Positions 42,966 to 51,925 are shown, counted from the stretch's first letter. The stretch is DNA of 64,000 bases from Marinimicrobium hydrolyticum (GCF_030848505.1 NZ_JAVDDU010000002.1:124001-188000); one strand, 5' to 3'. Numbers and translations: made by a program. The notes: a model not told the origin generated them from the letters alone.

Positions 42966-44183
42966 TTATTGAACGGTCACCAAGGCTCCGTCGGTTAGAC
43001 TCGAAGGCGGCGTGATGATGTAAGACTCACCCGGCGACAGGCCGGCGTTGACCCAAAACTCGCGCTCATTGCGCCGCTCCACAGTGACGTCCCGCCGGTG
43101 CGCTTGGCCATCGGCCACAACGTACACGTGGGGAGTACCGCTAAGATCCAAAAGCGCATTCGCTGGCACGATGATATCCGTGCGCGCCTCGACCTCTTGC
43201 TCGGCATCGCGCTCCAAAAAGGCGACGCGCACGCCCATTTGCGGCAAAATTCTTGGGTCCAGTTCTTCAAAGCCCACACGCACACGCACGGTGGCCTTTT
43301 GCCGGTCGGCCGTGGGCACAATGGCGATCACTCGGGCGGGAATTTGCCAATTGGGGTAGGCTTCCAAAGTCGCGGTGACAGGCTGACCCGCTTTCACTCT
43401 GTGGATGTAGCTCTCGTTAACATCCACTTCAATTTCCAGCGAATCCATATCCACGATGCTGCAAATGCCGGTACGGGTGAAGCCGCCACCAGCGGATACC
43501 GGGGAAATCATTTCACCGGGCTGGGCATCTTTGGAAATCACGACACCACGAAATGGCGCGCGCAGCACCAGATCGTCCAGCTCCTGCTGCTGCAGTTCCA
43601 CCCGGCGTTGCGCACTGAGTACTTGCGCCTGACGGGCCGACAATTGGGCGCGCTGGGACTCCGCGTTGCTGCTGGCGGCATCCAGATCCGATTCGCTCAC
43701 CAGTTGACGCTGGAACATGACAGAAACACGTTCGTGAGCACGTTCAGCCTCACTGAGGCGCGCCCGGGTCTCCTCGAGCTGCGCATGCGCCAGCGCCAAA
43801 CCGGCTTCTTCCACCGCCAGATAGCGGCGATGATTTGAATCGTCCAGGCGGGCGACCACTTGGCCTTCCTCCACCGTCATGCCTTCTTCTACAAGAACTT
43901 CCAGCACCTTAGCCGTGACTTTCGAGGAGACCGTGGCGTAGCGGCGGGGAGTGACATAACCGGTGGCGTCCAGCACGCTGGAGCCCGCAGCATTGCTGCT
44001 GGCCACACGTGCCGTTTGAGTTTTTACGGCGTGGGTTTCGGGAGAGGAAAACAGCCAAATCAAACCGATCACTGAAAACACAGCCAGGGTGGCGGCGAGG
44101 ATGCCTGGCCACTTGTGCGGGGATTGCGGTTCGTCGTCCCGATCAATACGCAGTTGGGACATGAGTTCGGTCTTATTCTTCAT
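42966..44183 (-). CDS. Periplasmic adaptor (HlyD/MacA-like) of the ABC exporter
   Basis: Predicted 405-aa membrane-fusion protein. A cytoplasmic start is followed by a transmembrane helix (about residues 30-50), a lipoyl-like half motif, a coiled-coil hairpin rich in Glu, Arg and Gln (ARLSEAERAHERVSVMFQRQ to AQRRVELQQQELDD), the second lipoyl half VLRAPFRGVVISKDAQPGEM, and beta-barrel and membrane-proximal domains. It should link the permeases to an outer-membrane channel, which is not encoded here. ATG at 44183 has AGGAAG 5 bases upstream. It is the first gene of the operon and its upstream region at 44217-44408 holds the presumed promoter. Confidence 0.93.
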   Translation of the reverse strand: MKNKTELMSQLRIDRDDEPQSPHKWPGILAATLAVFSVIGLIWLFSSPETHAVKTQTARVASSNAAGSSVLDATGYVTPRRYATVSSKVTAKVLEVLVEEGMTVEEGQVVARLDDSNHRRYLAVEEAGLALAHAQLEETRARLSEAERAHERVSVMFQRQLVSESDLDAASSNAESQRAQLSARQAQVLSAQRRVELQQQELDDLVLRAPFRGVVISKDAQPGEMISPVSAGGGFTRTGICSIVDMDSLEIEVDVNESYIHRVKAGQPVTATLEAYPNWQIPARVIAIVPTADRQKATVRVRVGFEELDPRILPQMGVRVAFLERDAEQEVEARTDIIVPANALLDLSGTPHVYVVADGQAHRRDVTVERRNEREFWVNAGLSPGESYIITPPSSLTDGALVTVQ

Positions 44184-44408
44184 GGGGACTTCCTGGTTAA
44201 TTTGTCCGCGCACCATACTGCCGCTGGCTATTGAAGCACCGTTTCAGACGTATAGCAAAGTACGTATGGGCGCATTAAAAAAGTGACGTTTATTGTCATT
44301 CAGAATAGGGAACATTAAGGGTGCCGCCAAGTGGACCCTATCATTAAATGCTTGTGACAAATGTAATAAGTTATTAGGAAGTCATTCCAAGCACAAATGG
44401 TAACATTT

Positions 44409-46277
44409 TCAATGCAGGGGCCAGATCCAGAGCAGCAGCGGGGTGCCCAGAGCGACTACGATGATCTCCATGGGCAACCCCAGACGCCAGTAGTCGCCAA
44501 ACCGAAAACCGCCGGGACCCAAAATCAGAGTGTTATTCTGGTGAGCAATAGGCGTCAGGAAAGCACAAGAGGCTCCAATGGCGACCGCCATGAGAAACGT
44601 GTCGGCATTTACCTGCAACTGATCTGCACTGCTGATCGCGATCTGGCACATAACCGCCGCAGTGGCCGCGTTGTTCATGAAACTGGAAAGCACAATGGTG
44701 ACCACCATAATAATCACCAGAGCCATAACAGCGCCGCCAAACGAAAACAGCTCCAGCAACCAGACAGCCACCAGGTCCGCCGCACCGGTGTTGGCCATCA
44801 CACCCGCCACCGGCATCATGGCCGCCAACAGAACGATAACCGGCCAGTCGACGGATTCATACACTGAGCGCAAAGGGATGATACGCAACGCCATGTAAGC
44901 CAGCATCGCACCGGCGAACGCCACCGCGGCCGTAAGCCAGCCCAACGTTGCCAGCAGCACGGCCGCCATCAAAATGCCCACGGCGATGATTGCCTTGCTC
45001 TTATTGGGAATGTCGACGGAGCGCGCGGCCAAGGGTATACAACCGTACTCGCGAGCAAAGGCGCCGAGAGAGTCCGCCGGGCCTTGCATCAGCAACACAT
45101 CCCCGGCTTCGATTGGGGTGGTTCGCAAGCGTTTAACGGAGCGGCGCCCTTGGCGAGACAAAGCCAAAAGGTTCACGCCGTAACGCGCACGCAGGTTAAT
45201 GTCGCTGGCACTGCGGCCAATGAGCGTTGAATCGGTTTTCGTGACCAATTCCTGTATGGCGATGTCGCTGTCTTCCAGTGAAGATCGCTCAGTGTCTTCT
45301 TTGTTGCCGTCTGTACTGTCTTTTCTGTCTTCGCTGTTGTCCCGCTCAGTCTGCTGCGCCCTTTCGGTGGCATTGTCTTGCGGGCCTTCAACCGCTTCTT
45401 CCAAGCTTAAACCGAGGCTGGATAAAACCGAAGACAAAGACTCGGGTTCCGCTTCCAGAACCAGAATATCCCCGGCCTGTACAAGTCGGCCCGAGCGTGG
45501 GGCCAAGACTCGCATTTCATGGCGCACCATCCCGATGATTTGGGCATCACCTTCGTCGAGCAGTTGCTCCACTTCGCCAAGCGTTTTACCGACCACTTTG
45601 TTTTTTTCGGTCACGCGCACTTCAGTAACGTAAGTGGCGGTTTCAAAACTCTCGACACTGGCCGCTACTCGCTTAGGTACTAAGCGCCACCCCAGCAGAG
45701 CAATAAACACCACACCCACTAGGGCCACCAGGCCACCCACAGGCGTGAAGTCAAACATATTGAAGGCGCCCGCCCCTTGCTCGGCACGGAACCCGGACAC
45801 GATCAGGTTCGGAGGCGTACCGATAAGGGTAGTCATACCTCCCAAAATTGTGCCGAAGGCCAAAGGCATTAATAGGCGACCCGCCGGTACCCCCTGTTTG
45901 CCAGACAACTGAATAGCGATGGGCATCAACAGTGCAAGCGCGCCCACATTATTCATGAACGCGGACAACGCTGCGCCGAGACCTGTTAAAGCGACAATGC
46001 TCAAGCCCAACCCTGAGTTTTGAGGTATCAGGCGCTGGGCCATAACATCAATGGCGCCGGTCATTTGTAGGCCTCGACTAATCACCAACACACTGGCAAC
46101 GGTGATGACGGCGCCGTGACCAAAACCTTCAAAGGCTTGCTCATCGGGGATCAGTCCCGCCACAACGCACGCCAGCAGGGCTGCTAGAGCTACCATATCG
46201 TGGCGCCAGCGGCCCCATAGAAACATCCCCAGCGTCGCGGCCAGGATGGCGAGAATGGTTATCTGATCATGGGTCAC
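44409..46277 (-). CDS. SLC13-family permease with two TrkA-C domains
   Basis: Predicted 622-aa inner-membrane anion/Na+ symporter-type permease of the ArsB/NhaD/SLC13 superfamily. About six helices precede and five or six follow a central cytoplasmic region holding two TrkA-C (RCK-C) domains, for example VVGKTLGEVEQLLDEGDAQI and STLIGRSASDINLRARYG. The two are separated by a charged spacer of about 50 residues rich in Glu, Asp, Lys, Ser and Thr (TERAQQTERDNSEDRKDS). Transport helices include the family motif MNNVGALALLMP and NNAATAAVM. Such proteins carry sulfate, dicarboxylate or similar anions. The start is a GTG at 46277. Confidence 0.92.
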   Translation of the reverse strand: MTHDQITILAILAATLGMFLWGRWRHDMVALAALLACVVAGLIPDEQAFEGFGHGAVITVASVLVISRGLQMTGAIDVMAQRLIPQNSGLGLSIVALTGLGAALSAFMNNVGALALLMPIAIQLSGKQGVPAGRLLMPLAFGTILGGMTTLIGTPPNLIVSGFRAEQGAGAFNMFDFTPVGGLVALVGVVFIALLGWRLVPKRVAASVESFETATYVTEVRVTEKNKVVGKTLGEVEQLLDEGDAQIIGMVRHEMRVLAPRSGRLVQAGDILVLEAEPESLSSVLSSLGLSLEEAVEGPQDNATERAQQTERDNSEDRKDSTDGNKEDTERSSLEDSDIAIQELVTKTDSTLIGRSASDINLRARYGVNLLALSRQGRRSVKRLRTTPIEAGDVLLMQGPADSLGAFAREYGCIPLAARSVDIPNKSKAIIAVGILMAAVLLATLGWLTAAVAFAGAMLAYMALRIIPLRSVYESVDWPVIVLLAAMMPVAGVMANTGAADLVAVWLLELFSFGGAVMALVIIMVVTIVLSSFMNNAATAAVMCQIAISSADQLQVNADTFLMAVAIGASCAFLTPIAHQNNTLILGPGGFRFGDYWRLGLPMEIIVVALGTPLLLWIWPLH

Positions 46278-46317
46278 AATTCAGGTGCCTTTTCGACTTC
46301 GGGACCAACAATTATTT

Positions 46318-47265
46318 TTACTCCAGACGGAGATGGTCCAGATACACGGTGCGCGGCTGCTCCAGATTGTGAACAAAGAGCTGAAACTGCTGAATTTCCG
46401 CCATATTCATGTCTCGGCTTTCCGGCGCGCTCCGCACGTCCTCAAGAGAAATGCGATACTCATTCCAGCCAGGCTGTACGTCCAAGCGGCGGTTGTATCG
46501 ATCCGCGTAACGGGGTCGGTCCTTTTCGTGCTGACGGTCATTGATGCGCAAGTTGATTGGCAGTGTCTCGTCACCTGGGTTGTAGAGATCGAACACCAAT
46601 TCATCATAGCCACGCCAGTCACGGTGCAACGTATAACTCCCAATGCCGGAAAAACGTTTGGTGCTCAAATGCACCGCCAAGCTGTAGCTGCCCTCCCGCA
46701 CCGGGTCTGTCACTCGTTCAACTTGCCCACTCCACGCTTTCACGTCGTGCCCACTTTCAAAGTTGGAAAGAACCGGAAATTGTTGGATGCGATGGTAATG
46801 AGTCACAGCATGGGAGGCCAATCCCGACAGTTGCCACAACAGAAGCACGCTCGCCAGCAAACGGCCAACCCAAACACGCCGGTCGGCCGGTAAACTCCAA
46901 AAGAGGCCCAACCAGGTGCCGATCAGGTTGCGCACCACATCTTCCCAGCTGGCGGTACGACCGATTTGCGATTGAATCCCTTCAATAATGACACCGACAA
47001 CCAGAACCGCCACACTTAATATCAACCAGCGACGTGGGCTATGCATTGACACCACGCTGGCCAGCCAAAGCGACAACACGGCAAAAAACACCATGTGCCC
47101 CTGACTCCACAGTTCACGATAAAAGCGTGGCGCTACCCACTCGGGGCCACCGATAAAAAATAATGGAAACGCCACCAGTAAGGGCAGAAGTAACCACACG
47201 CGGCGCTGGTACCACAGCCAGGCCCACCATGACTGCCCGGCATTGGAATTCTCCTGGGGTTGCAT
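46318..47265 (-). CDS. VanZ-like membrane protein with C-terminal carbohydrate-binding-like domain
   Basis: Predicted 315-aa protein. Residues about 15-150 form four to five transmembrane helices with the VanZ-like pattern HMVFFAVLSLWLASV and EGIQSQIGRTASWEDVVRNLIGT. The C-terminal 150 residues are beta-rich (FESGHDVKAWSGQVERV, GYDELVFDLYNPGDETL, QPGWNEYRISLEDVR), similar in outline to discoidin/CIA30-like carbohydrate-binding folds and probably periplasmic. VanZ domains affect cell-envelope antibiotic resistance in Gram-positives; here the role is unknown. The ATG overlaps the stop of the upstream barrel gene (TGATG), so translation is coupled. Confidence 0.87.
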   Translation of the reverse strand: MQPQENSNAGQSWWAWLWYQRRVWLLLPLLVAFPLFFIGGPEWVAPRFYRELWSQGHMVFFAVLSLWLASVVSMHSPRRWLILSVAVLVVGVIIEGIQSQIGRTASWEDVVRNLIGTWLGLFWSLPADRRVWVGRLLASVLLLWQLSGLASHAVTHYHRIQQFPVLSNFESGHDVKAWSGQVERVTDPVREGSYSLAVHLSTKRFSGIGSYTLHRDWRGYDELVFDLYNPGDETLPINLRINDRQHEKDRPRYADRYNRRLDVQPGWNEYRISLEDVRSAPESRDMNMAEIQQFQLFVHNLEQPRTVYLDHLRLE

Positions 47266-47981
47266 CAATACACGTACCCCAGCGTCACAAGATAGGAAGG
47301 CTCGTCCATATGCACGCGACCGCGGCTGCCAAAGTCCATGCGCGCATCCATTTTTCGCACACTAACGCCAATATGAGTGCGCGGGGAAAACATCCACTCT
47401 ACCCCCGCTCGGGCGTACCAGGCCACACCCAGGTCATCACCGTTCTCGGTAAGATCGATAACTACGGCGGGTCCGTTGGCCTGTGCCACCGAGGTATCCC
47501 GGTCACCACCGCTCGCTCGTCCCCAATAGAGTGCAGGACCAGAAGAAACATAGAAACGCAAACGCTCCGCCGCGCGGATACTAAAAAATCCGCCAAACGT
47601 GAGATCACCCATCCACAAATCGCTCCTGACTTTAACACTGCTTCCGGTTCCGGCCAGACGCACAAACATTTCGCGATTACTGCCGTAACCCGCACGAATT
47701 CCACCTTCCAGGCCATACTGGAACTGTCCCGACTGTTCCGCACGTTGCAGCACCAAACCAAAAGTGCGGACCGATGCGGATGCGGTAGCGGCTGGTTCCG
47801 TACCGGTTGGGTGTACCGGCTCCACCGGCACGCTACCCAATTCCGCCTGTACATAACGGCGCTGGTCAGGAGACGCGAAAGGGTCCCAGAAGTCGGCCGA
47901 CGCCAGAGGGCTCAAGCACAGCATCGGCAACACCAATAAAGCGTGACGGTACAACCTGTTCACGTAGAATAACGTCTTCAT
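47265..47981 (-). CDS. Putative outer-membrane barrel protein
   Basis: Predicted 238-aa exported protein. A signal peptide ends near PLASAD (about residue 30), then come alternating strands such as GLEGGIRAGYGSNREMFVRL, FYVSSGPALYWGR, VAWYARAGVEWMFSPR and the final EPSYLVTLGYVY with an aromatic C terminus. This suggests a small barrel of about eight to ten strands. I choose the ATG at 47981; a frame extends upstream to 48134 but that would overlap the dgt end and lacks a signal peptide. Its stop overlaps the VanZ start, so the pair may form a linked envelope module. Confidence 0.8.
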   Translation of the reverse strand: MKTLFYVNRLYRHALLVLPMLCLSPLASADFWDPFASPDQRRYVQAELGSVPVEPVHPTGTEPAATASASVRTFGLVLQRAEQSGQFQYGLEGGIRAGYGSNREMFVRLAGTGSSVKVRSDLWMGDLTFGGFFSIRAAERLRFYVSSGPALYWGRASGGDRDTSVAQANGPAVVIDLTENGDDLGVAWYARAGVEWMFSPRTHIGVSVRKMDARMDFGSRGRVHMDEPSYLVTLGYVY

Positions 47982-48111
47982 AAAGGTTCCGTAGTTCGCC
48001 CAAGTAGGCGCTCTAGTAAAAAACGTTGGCAACACACGACCACCCGAAGGCGGGAGATAGGCGCACCCGCGAAGCGGGAAGCCAGCGCTAAGGCAGATTT
48101 TCAACGGTCTG

Positions 48112-49473
48112 CTAGCTGCTGTTTCCCATACCATTAAATTGCTTCGCCAAATTGGTGGCGTAGTTATCGGTCATGCCGCTGATGTAATCAATAACGGCCA
48201 TCAACGCCTGGTACTTGTAGCTGCCGCGCTTCTCGAACACTGAGGGGTGAAAATTGTTATCACCGATCAGCGCCAGCACTCGGTGATCTTTGTAAGTCGC
48301 TTCACCGGGATTGCCCAACAAAGCATCCACAGCGCCGCACAGAGTGCCCAATAAAGTGCCTATGGTATTGTAAGCGCCGATCTCCAGCTCCACGCGCTTG
48401 GCGTGGTTGAATATCTTCTCTCGCGCCAAATCCTTGGCCGCTTGCACCGCTTCCATCACCGGCGGGTCGCACAGAGAAATCAAATCCCCCGGCACTTCTC
48501 CGGCCAGGAATTGTTTTTGATGATCAACAAAGGCCTGGGTTCCAGCATCAATCAAAGCGTCAATGACCTTGCCACGTAAAATGGCCGGCTTGCGCCCGTC
48601 GTCAACGCGCGCCAGGCTTTTTTCCAGGTCACGAATCTGCGCTGGGTCAATAACCGCACGCAGTATGTCGTAGATTTCCGGCCAATTGAGAATGCCCATT
48701 TCCAGGCCGTCTTCCAAATCCAGAATGCAATAACAGAAGTCATCCGCCGCCTCCATCAAATACACCAACGGATGACGGCAGTACCAGTTATCACCCTGAG
48801 GCAATAAACCGTTGTGACGAGCAATTTCGTGGAAGTACGGCAATTCGGTTTGAAACACACCGTATTTGTTGTTCTTAGGGCGCTGCCCTTGAATGCTTGG
48901 CGTAGAACACCAGGGGTATTTGATGGCGGCCGCCAAAGTGGCGTAGGTCAGGCGCATGCCCTCTTCGTACTGGTAGTACTCCAAAGTGGTGAGCACTCTG
49001 AGCCCCTGAGCGTTACCTTCGAAAAGCCGGATGTCATCACGCTCCGGCTCACTCAAGCTGGCCAGATAATGCGCCCCGTCTTTTTGAAACCAGTTGCGAA
49101 TGGCTTCTTCGCCCGTGTGGCCAAACGGTGGGTTGCCAATATCGTGGGCCAGACAACTGGCCTGAATGATATCGCCGATGTCGGTCGGCTCCAGGTGAGC
49201 CGGCAAATCGCCCTTCGCTTTAAGCGCGTTGCCCACGCGCATGCCCAATGTACGACCCACGCAGGCGACTTCCAGACTGTGAGTGAGGCGGTTGTGCACA
49301 TGGTCGTTGGTGACCAACGGGTGGACCTGCGTCTTGCGCGCTAGGCGACGAAATGCGCCGGAAAAAATAATCTTGTCGTGATCCGAATAAAAGGCCGAGC
49401 GCCCCTCTTCACTTTTCGCCGGCCGGTTACCCAAACGCTCGGCGCTCAGAAGCTGCTCCCAATTCATGGACAT
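48112..49473 (-). CDS. dgt: Deoxyguanosinetriphosphate triphosphohydrolase-like dGTPase
   Basis: Predicted 453-aa HD-domain enzyme that splits dNTPs (usually dGTP) to the nucleoside and triphosphate. HD ligands are visible in LTHSLEVACVGR, CLAHDIGNPPFGHTGEEAI and, later, the conserved ADDFCYCILDLEDG. The N terminus RSAFYSDHDKIIFSGAFRRL is typical. Length matches the E. coli-like long form. The ATG at 49473 is preceded by GGGGAAG at 8 to 13 bases. No toxin or phage gene is near; the role is dNTP-pool control. It is the first gene of the minus-strand run and is divergent from the allophanate hydrolase gene. Confidence 0.94.
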   Translation of the reverse strand: MSMNWEQLLSAERLGNRPAKSEEGRSAFYSDHDKIIFSGAFRRLARKTQVHPLVTNDHVHNRLTHSLEVACVGRTLGMRVGNALKAKGDLPAHLEPTDIGDIIQASCLAHDIGNPPFGHTGEEAIRNWFQKDGAHYLASLSEPERDDIRLFEGNAQGLRVLTTLEYYQYEEGMRLTYATLAAAIKYPWCSTPSIQGQRPKNNKYGVFQTELPYFHEIARHNGLLPQGDNWYCRHPLVYLMEAADDFCYCILDLEDGLEMGILNWPEIYDILRAVIDPAQIRDLEKSLARVDDGRKPAILRGKVIDALIDAGTQAFVDHQKQFLAGEVPGDLISLCDPPVMEAVQAAKDLAREKIFNHAKRVELEIGAYNTIGTLLGTLCGAVDALLGNPGEATYKDHRVLALIGDNNFHPSVFEKRGSYKYQALMAVIDYISGMTDNYATNLAKQFNGMGNSS

Positions 49474-49576
49474 TGACACACTTCCCCACTGCTTATTGCA
49501 CAAAAACCAGAGCTTCACTCTACCGCGATCGGCGTTGGCAAGTCACTCCCGACCTCAGGCTTAAAGGATCCAAGTT

Positions 49577-49620
49577 GCACCATTTTTGTTCAGCCTCTCA
49601 ACAGGGCGCCCAATTGGGGC
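49577..49620 (+). promoter_or_regulatory. Tandem NtrC-like upstream activation sites
   Basis: Two 15-base sequences resemble the NtrC site GCACCA-N3-TGGTGC. GCACCATTTTTGTTC (49577-49591) agrees at 10 of 12 fixed positions and GCGCCCAATTGGGGC (49606-49620) at 9 of 12. Their centres are 29 bases apart, close to three helical turns. They lie 130-170 bases upstream of the sigma54 promoter, the usual distance for an enhancer. Confidence 0.6.
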
Positions 49621-49747
49621 GCACAAAATCTCAACTCAATGGAGCGGAAGACAAGTTGACCTCGACGTAAGTAAGCATCCCTAAGCGACTGTTTTTCCAA
49701 TATTTCTACCGGCGTCACCATACCCTAACAGGGCCTATCCGCCCCAT

Positions 49748-49763
49748 TGGCACAGTTTCTGCT
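49748..49763 (+). promoter_or_regulatory. Sigma54 promoter of the urea-degradation genes
   Basis: TGGCACAGTTTCTGCT matches the -24 TGGCAC and -12 TGC cores with exact GG-N10-GC spacing. Transcription is expected to begin near 49774, 33 bases before the allophanate hydrolase start codon. The same sequence context recurs at 55796. Confidence 0.85.
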
Positions 49764-49772
49764 GAATACTGG

Positions 49773-49784
49773 CTTGTATACAAG
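49773..49784. promoter_or_regulatory. Palindromic operator at the urea-gene start site
   Basis: CTTGTATACAAG is a perfect 12-base palindrome that overlaps the expected transcription start. The half-site ATACAAGATG is repeated at 55827-55835 near the second sigma54 promoter. It is a plausible operator of the GntR protein encoded at 56085. Confidence 0.6.
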
Positions 49785-49806
49785 ATGGTATTTATAAGGA
49801 ACCCCA

Positions 49807-51594
49807 ATGCATCCGAATGGCTGGACTTTGAGTGAATGGGCGCACGCCTATGCTGAGCAATCCCTGGATCCGCGCCGCGCATTGCACGAACTGCGCAGCC
49901 ACTTGAAGCCAGAGGACCCAGCCTGGATTTACATTATTTCAGAAGCTGAGCTAGACGCTCAGTTGGAGCGGCTGGCAACGCTTGGCAGCCCCGAAACCCT
50001 GCCACTGTATGGCGTACCCTTTGTGGTAAAAGACAACATCGACGTAGCCGGGCTGCCCACCACCGCCGCCTGTCCCGCCTATACCTACGTTGCCCAACAG
50101 GACGCCACCACCGTCGCGCGCTTAAAAGCCGCCGGAGCCATCGTACTGGCCAAAACCAACCTGGATCAGTTCGCCACCGGCCTTGTTGGCACACGCTCCC
50201 CCTACGGCGCCGTGCCCAACAGTTTCAACCCCGAGTACGTCTCCGGCGGTTCCAGCTCCGGGTCAGCCGTGGCCGTAGCCACAGGCTTGTTTCCGTTCAG
50301 CTTGGGAACCGACACCGCCGGCTCCGGCCGAGTACCCGCAGGCTTTAACAACATTGTCGGCCTAAAACCCACCAAAGGCCGCTTCAGTACACTGGGCGTA
50401 GTACCCGCCTGCCGCAGCCTGGACTGCGTATCGATATTTGCCTTAACCGTTCAAGACGCCGATACCGTAGCCTCCGCGTTGGAAGCGTTTGACCCGGCCG
50501 ATGGCTACTCCCGCAAGCCGCCAGCACCTCCCGTATACCTAAGCCAAAAACCGCGCTTCGGAATACCCAGCGACCCGCTCTGGTTTGGCGACCACGCCTC
50601 ACAAAACGCCTGGGAAAAAACCCTGGCGAAGCTGAAAACCCTGGACGTCGAACTGGTGCCCTTGGACTTCACCCCCATGCGTGCCCTGGCCGAACTGCTC
50701 TATGGCGGCCCTTGGGTAGCCGAGCGTCACGCCGCCATCGCCGAATTTATGCGCGACCACGCCGACGACATGAACGACGTAGTCAAAGGCATCATCGAAC
50801 AGGCCGAACGCTTTACCGCCACCGACGCCTACCGGGCCGAATATCGGCGCGCCGAGTTAGCGCGGGAAATTCAAACCCTAATGCAAAGCGTCGACGCCCT
50901 AGTAGTGCCCACCTCACCACGGCTCCCCACCATCGCCGACGTAGCCAAAGATCCCGTGGGCGTTAACAGCCAACTGGGCACCTGGACCAACTTCGTCAAC
51001 CTGGCCGATTGCTCCGCTTTGGCCCTACCTGCCGGCATTCGCACCGACGGCCTGCCGTTCGGCATCACCCTGATAGGCCCCGCATGGCAAGACGCCGCCC
51101 TGGCCGAATTCGGCCACCGCTGGCAAAAAGCCGCCCCCTGGAAACTGGGCGCCACCGACCGAAACGCACCGTCAACAACAGAAGCCACAAGCGCACCCGA
51201 AGGCTACGTGCGCCTCGCCGTCGTCGGCGCGCACCTGACCGGCATGCCGCTCAACAGCCAATTGACCGAACGCAACGCCCGCTTTGTGGAAAGCACCCAC
51301 ACCGCCGATCAATACCAATTATTCGCCCTGCCCAACACCACTCCGCCGAAACCCGGTTTGATTCGCAGTGGCCAAGGCAAAGAAATCATCGTCGAGCTTT
51401 GGGACATACCCGTCCAACAGTTCGGGAGTTTTGTCGCCTTGATTCCAGCTCCCCTCGGCATAGGCACCCTGACACTCAACGATGGCCGTCAAGTGAAAGG
51501 GTTTATCTGTGAAGGTGCTGCCGCGGAAGGCGCAGAGGACATAACACATTTGGGTGGCTGGCGAGCATACATTCAGGCGCTGAAAGCGAATTAA
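49807..51594 (+). CDS. atzF: Allophanate hydrolase
   Basis: Predicted 595-aa cytoplasmic amidase that hydrolyses allophanate to ammonia and CO2. The amidase-signature domain (about residues 1-450) has the triad Lys75 (FVVKDNID), Ser150 (GGSSSGS) and Ser173 (TDTAGSGRVP). The C-terminal domain of about 125 residues is of the allophanate-hydrolase type, with FGSFVALIPAPLGIGTLTL. The length matches full two-domain AtzF enzymes. It is encoded just ahead of urea carboxylase, so the two form the ATP-dependent urea amidolyase pathway as separate polypeptides rather than as the fused yeast-type enzyme. Confidence 0.96.
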   Translation: MHPNGWTLSEWAHAYAEQSLDPRRALHELRSHLKPEDPAWIYIISEAELDAQLERLATLGSPETLPLYGVPFVVKDNIDVAGLPTTAACPAYTYVAQQDATTVARLKAAGAIVLAKTNLDQFATGLVGTRSPYGAVPNSFNPEYVSGGSSSGSAVAVATGLFPFSLGTDTAGSGRVPAGFNNIVGLKPTKGRFSTLGVVPACRSLDCVSIFALTVQDADTVASALEAFDPADGYSRKPPAPPVYLSQKPRFGIPSDPLWFGDHASQNAWEKTLAKLKTLDVELVPLDFTPMRALAELLYGGPWVAERHAAIAEFMRDHADDMNDVVKGIIEQAERFTATDAYRAEYRRAELAREIQTLMQSVDALVVPTSPRLPTIADVAKDPVGVNSQLGTWTNFVNLADCSALALPAGIRTDGLPFGITLIGPAWQDAALAEFGHRWQKAAPWKLGATDRNAPSTTEATSAPEGYVRLAVVGAHLTGMPLNSQLTERNARFVESTHTADQYQLFALPNTTPPKPGLIRSGQGKEIIVELWDIPVQQFGSFVALIPAPLGIGTLTLNDGRQVKGFICEGAAAEGAEDITHLGGWRAYIQALKAN

Positions 51595-51925
51595 TGGAAT
51601 TTTATTTTTTGAATTGATTAAGAAGGTTGCGATTTATCTGGCGCATGTCGAAGAAGAACGACAGCGCGCCGCACAGTAAGCCCAACCCAACGTAACGCCA
51701 CATGATAAGTAACGATTGGCAGCAAGGCCGGTGGGGTCAGGCTTTCTGGAACCCTCGCGTCACGGACGACGCGCGGGAGCTACAGGGATGTGTTCACCGC
51801 GTTTCCAGAAAGCCTGACCCCATCGGCCAACTCTCAGCGCTTCAAAACAGCGCCATGGAGAACCAACACCAGCAAGCGCCACCACAAGACAGGCACAAAT
51901 AAATAATACTGGGGAGATAACTCAC
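51595..51925. other. Region between allophanate hydrolase and urea carboxylase genes
   Basis: These 331 bases contain the palindromic repeat E1 (51726-51828) and, on the minus strand, a 33-residue frame (51602-51703) discussed in the findings. A T-rich stretch follows the allophanate hydrolase stop. I see no second sigma54 promoter and no guanidine-type riboswitch. The genes are probably one transcript with a long structured spacer. Confidence 0.5.
51726..51828. repeat. Palindromic repeat element E1
   Basis: A 19-bp perfect inverted repeat, GGGGTCAGGCTTTCTGGAA (51733-51751) with its complement at 51803-51821, extends to 26 pairs with one G-T (51726-51751 / 51803-51828). The 51-base centre carries its own small hairpin (CGCGTC / GACGCG) and then GAGCTACAGGGATGTG-TTCACCGCGT. 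The centre resembles that of E2 at 55934-56041 while the arms do not. Confidence 0.75.

Larger units (their letters stand above)
49474..49806. promoter_or_regulatory. Divergent control region, dgt / allophanate hydrolase
   Basis: This 333-base region has no gene. It holds two NtrC-like sites (49577-49620), a sigma54 promoter (49748-49763), a palindromic operator (49773-49784) and the ribosome-binding site AAGGA (49796-49800) for the plus-strand gene. The dgt promoter must also lie here. Confidence 0.75.

Noticed and set aside
51595-51925. A guanidine-I (ykkC) riboswitch before urea carboxylase, which would mark a guanidine carboxylase.
   Set aside because: I could not find the conserved riboswitch blocks. 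The gap is filled by repeat E1, and no DUF1989 genes are near.
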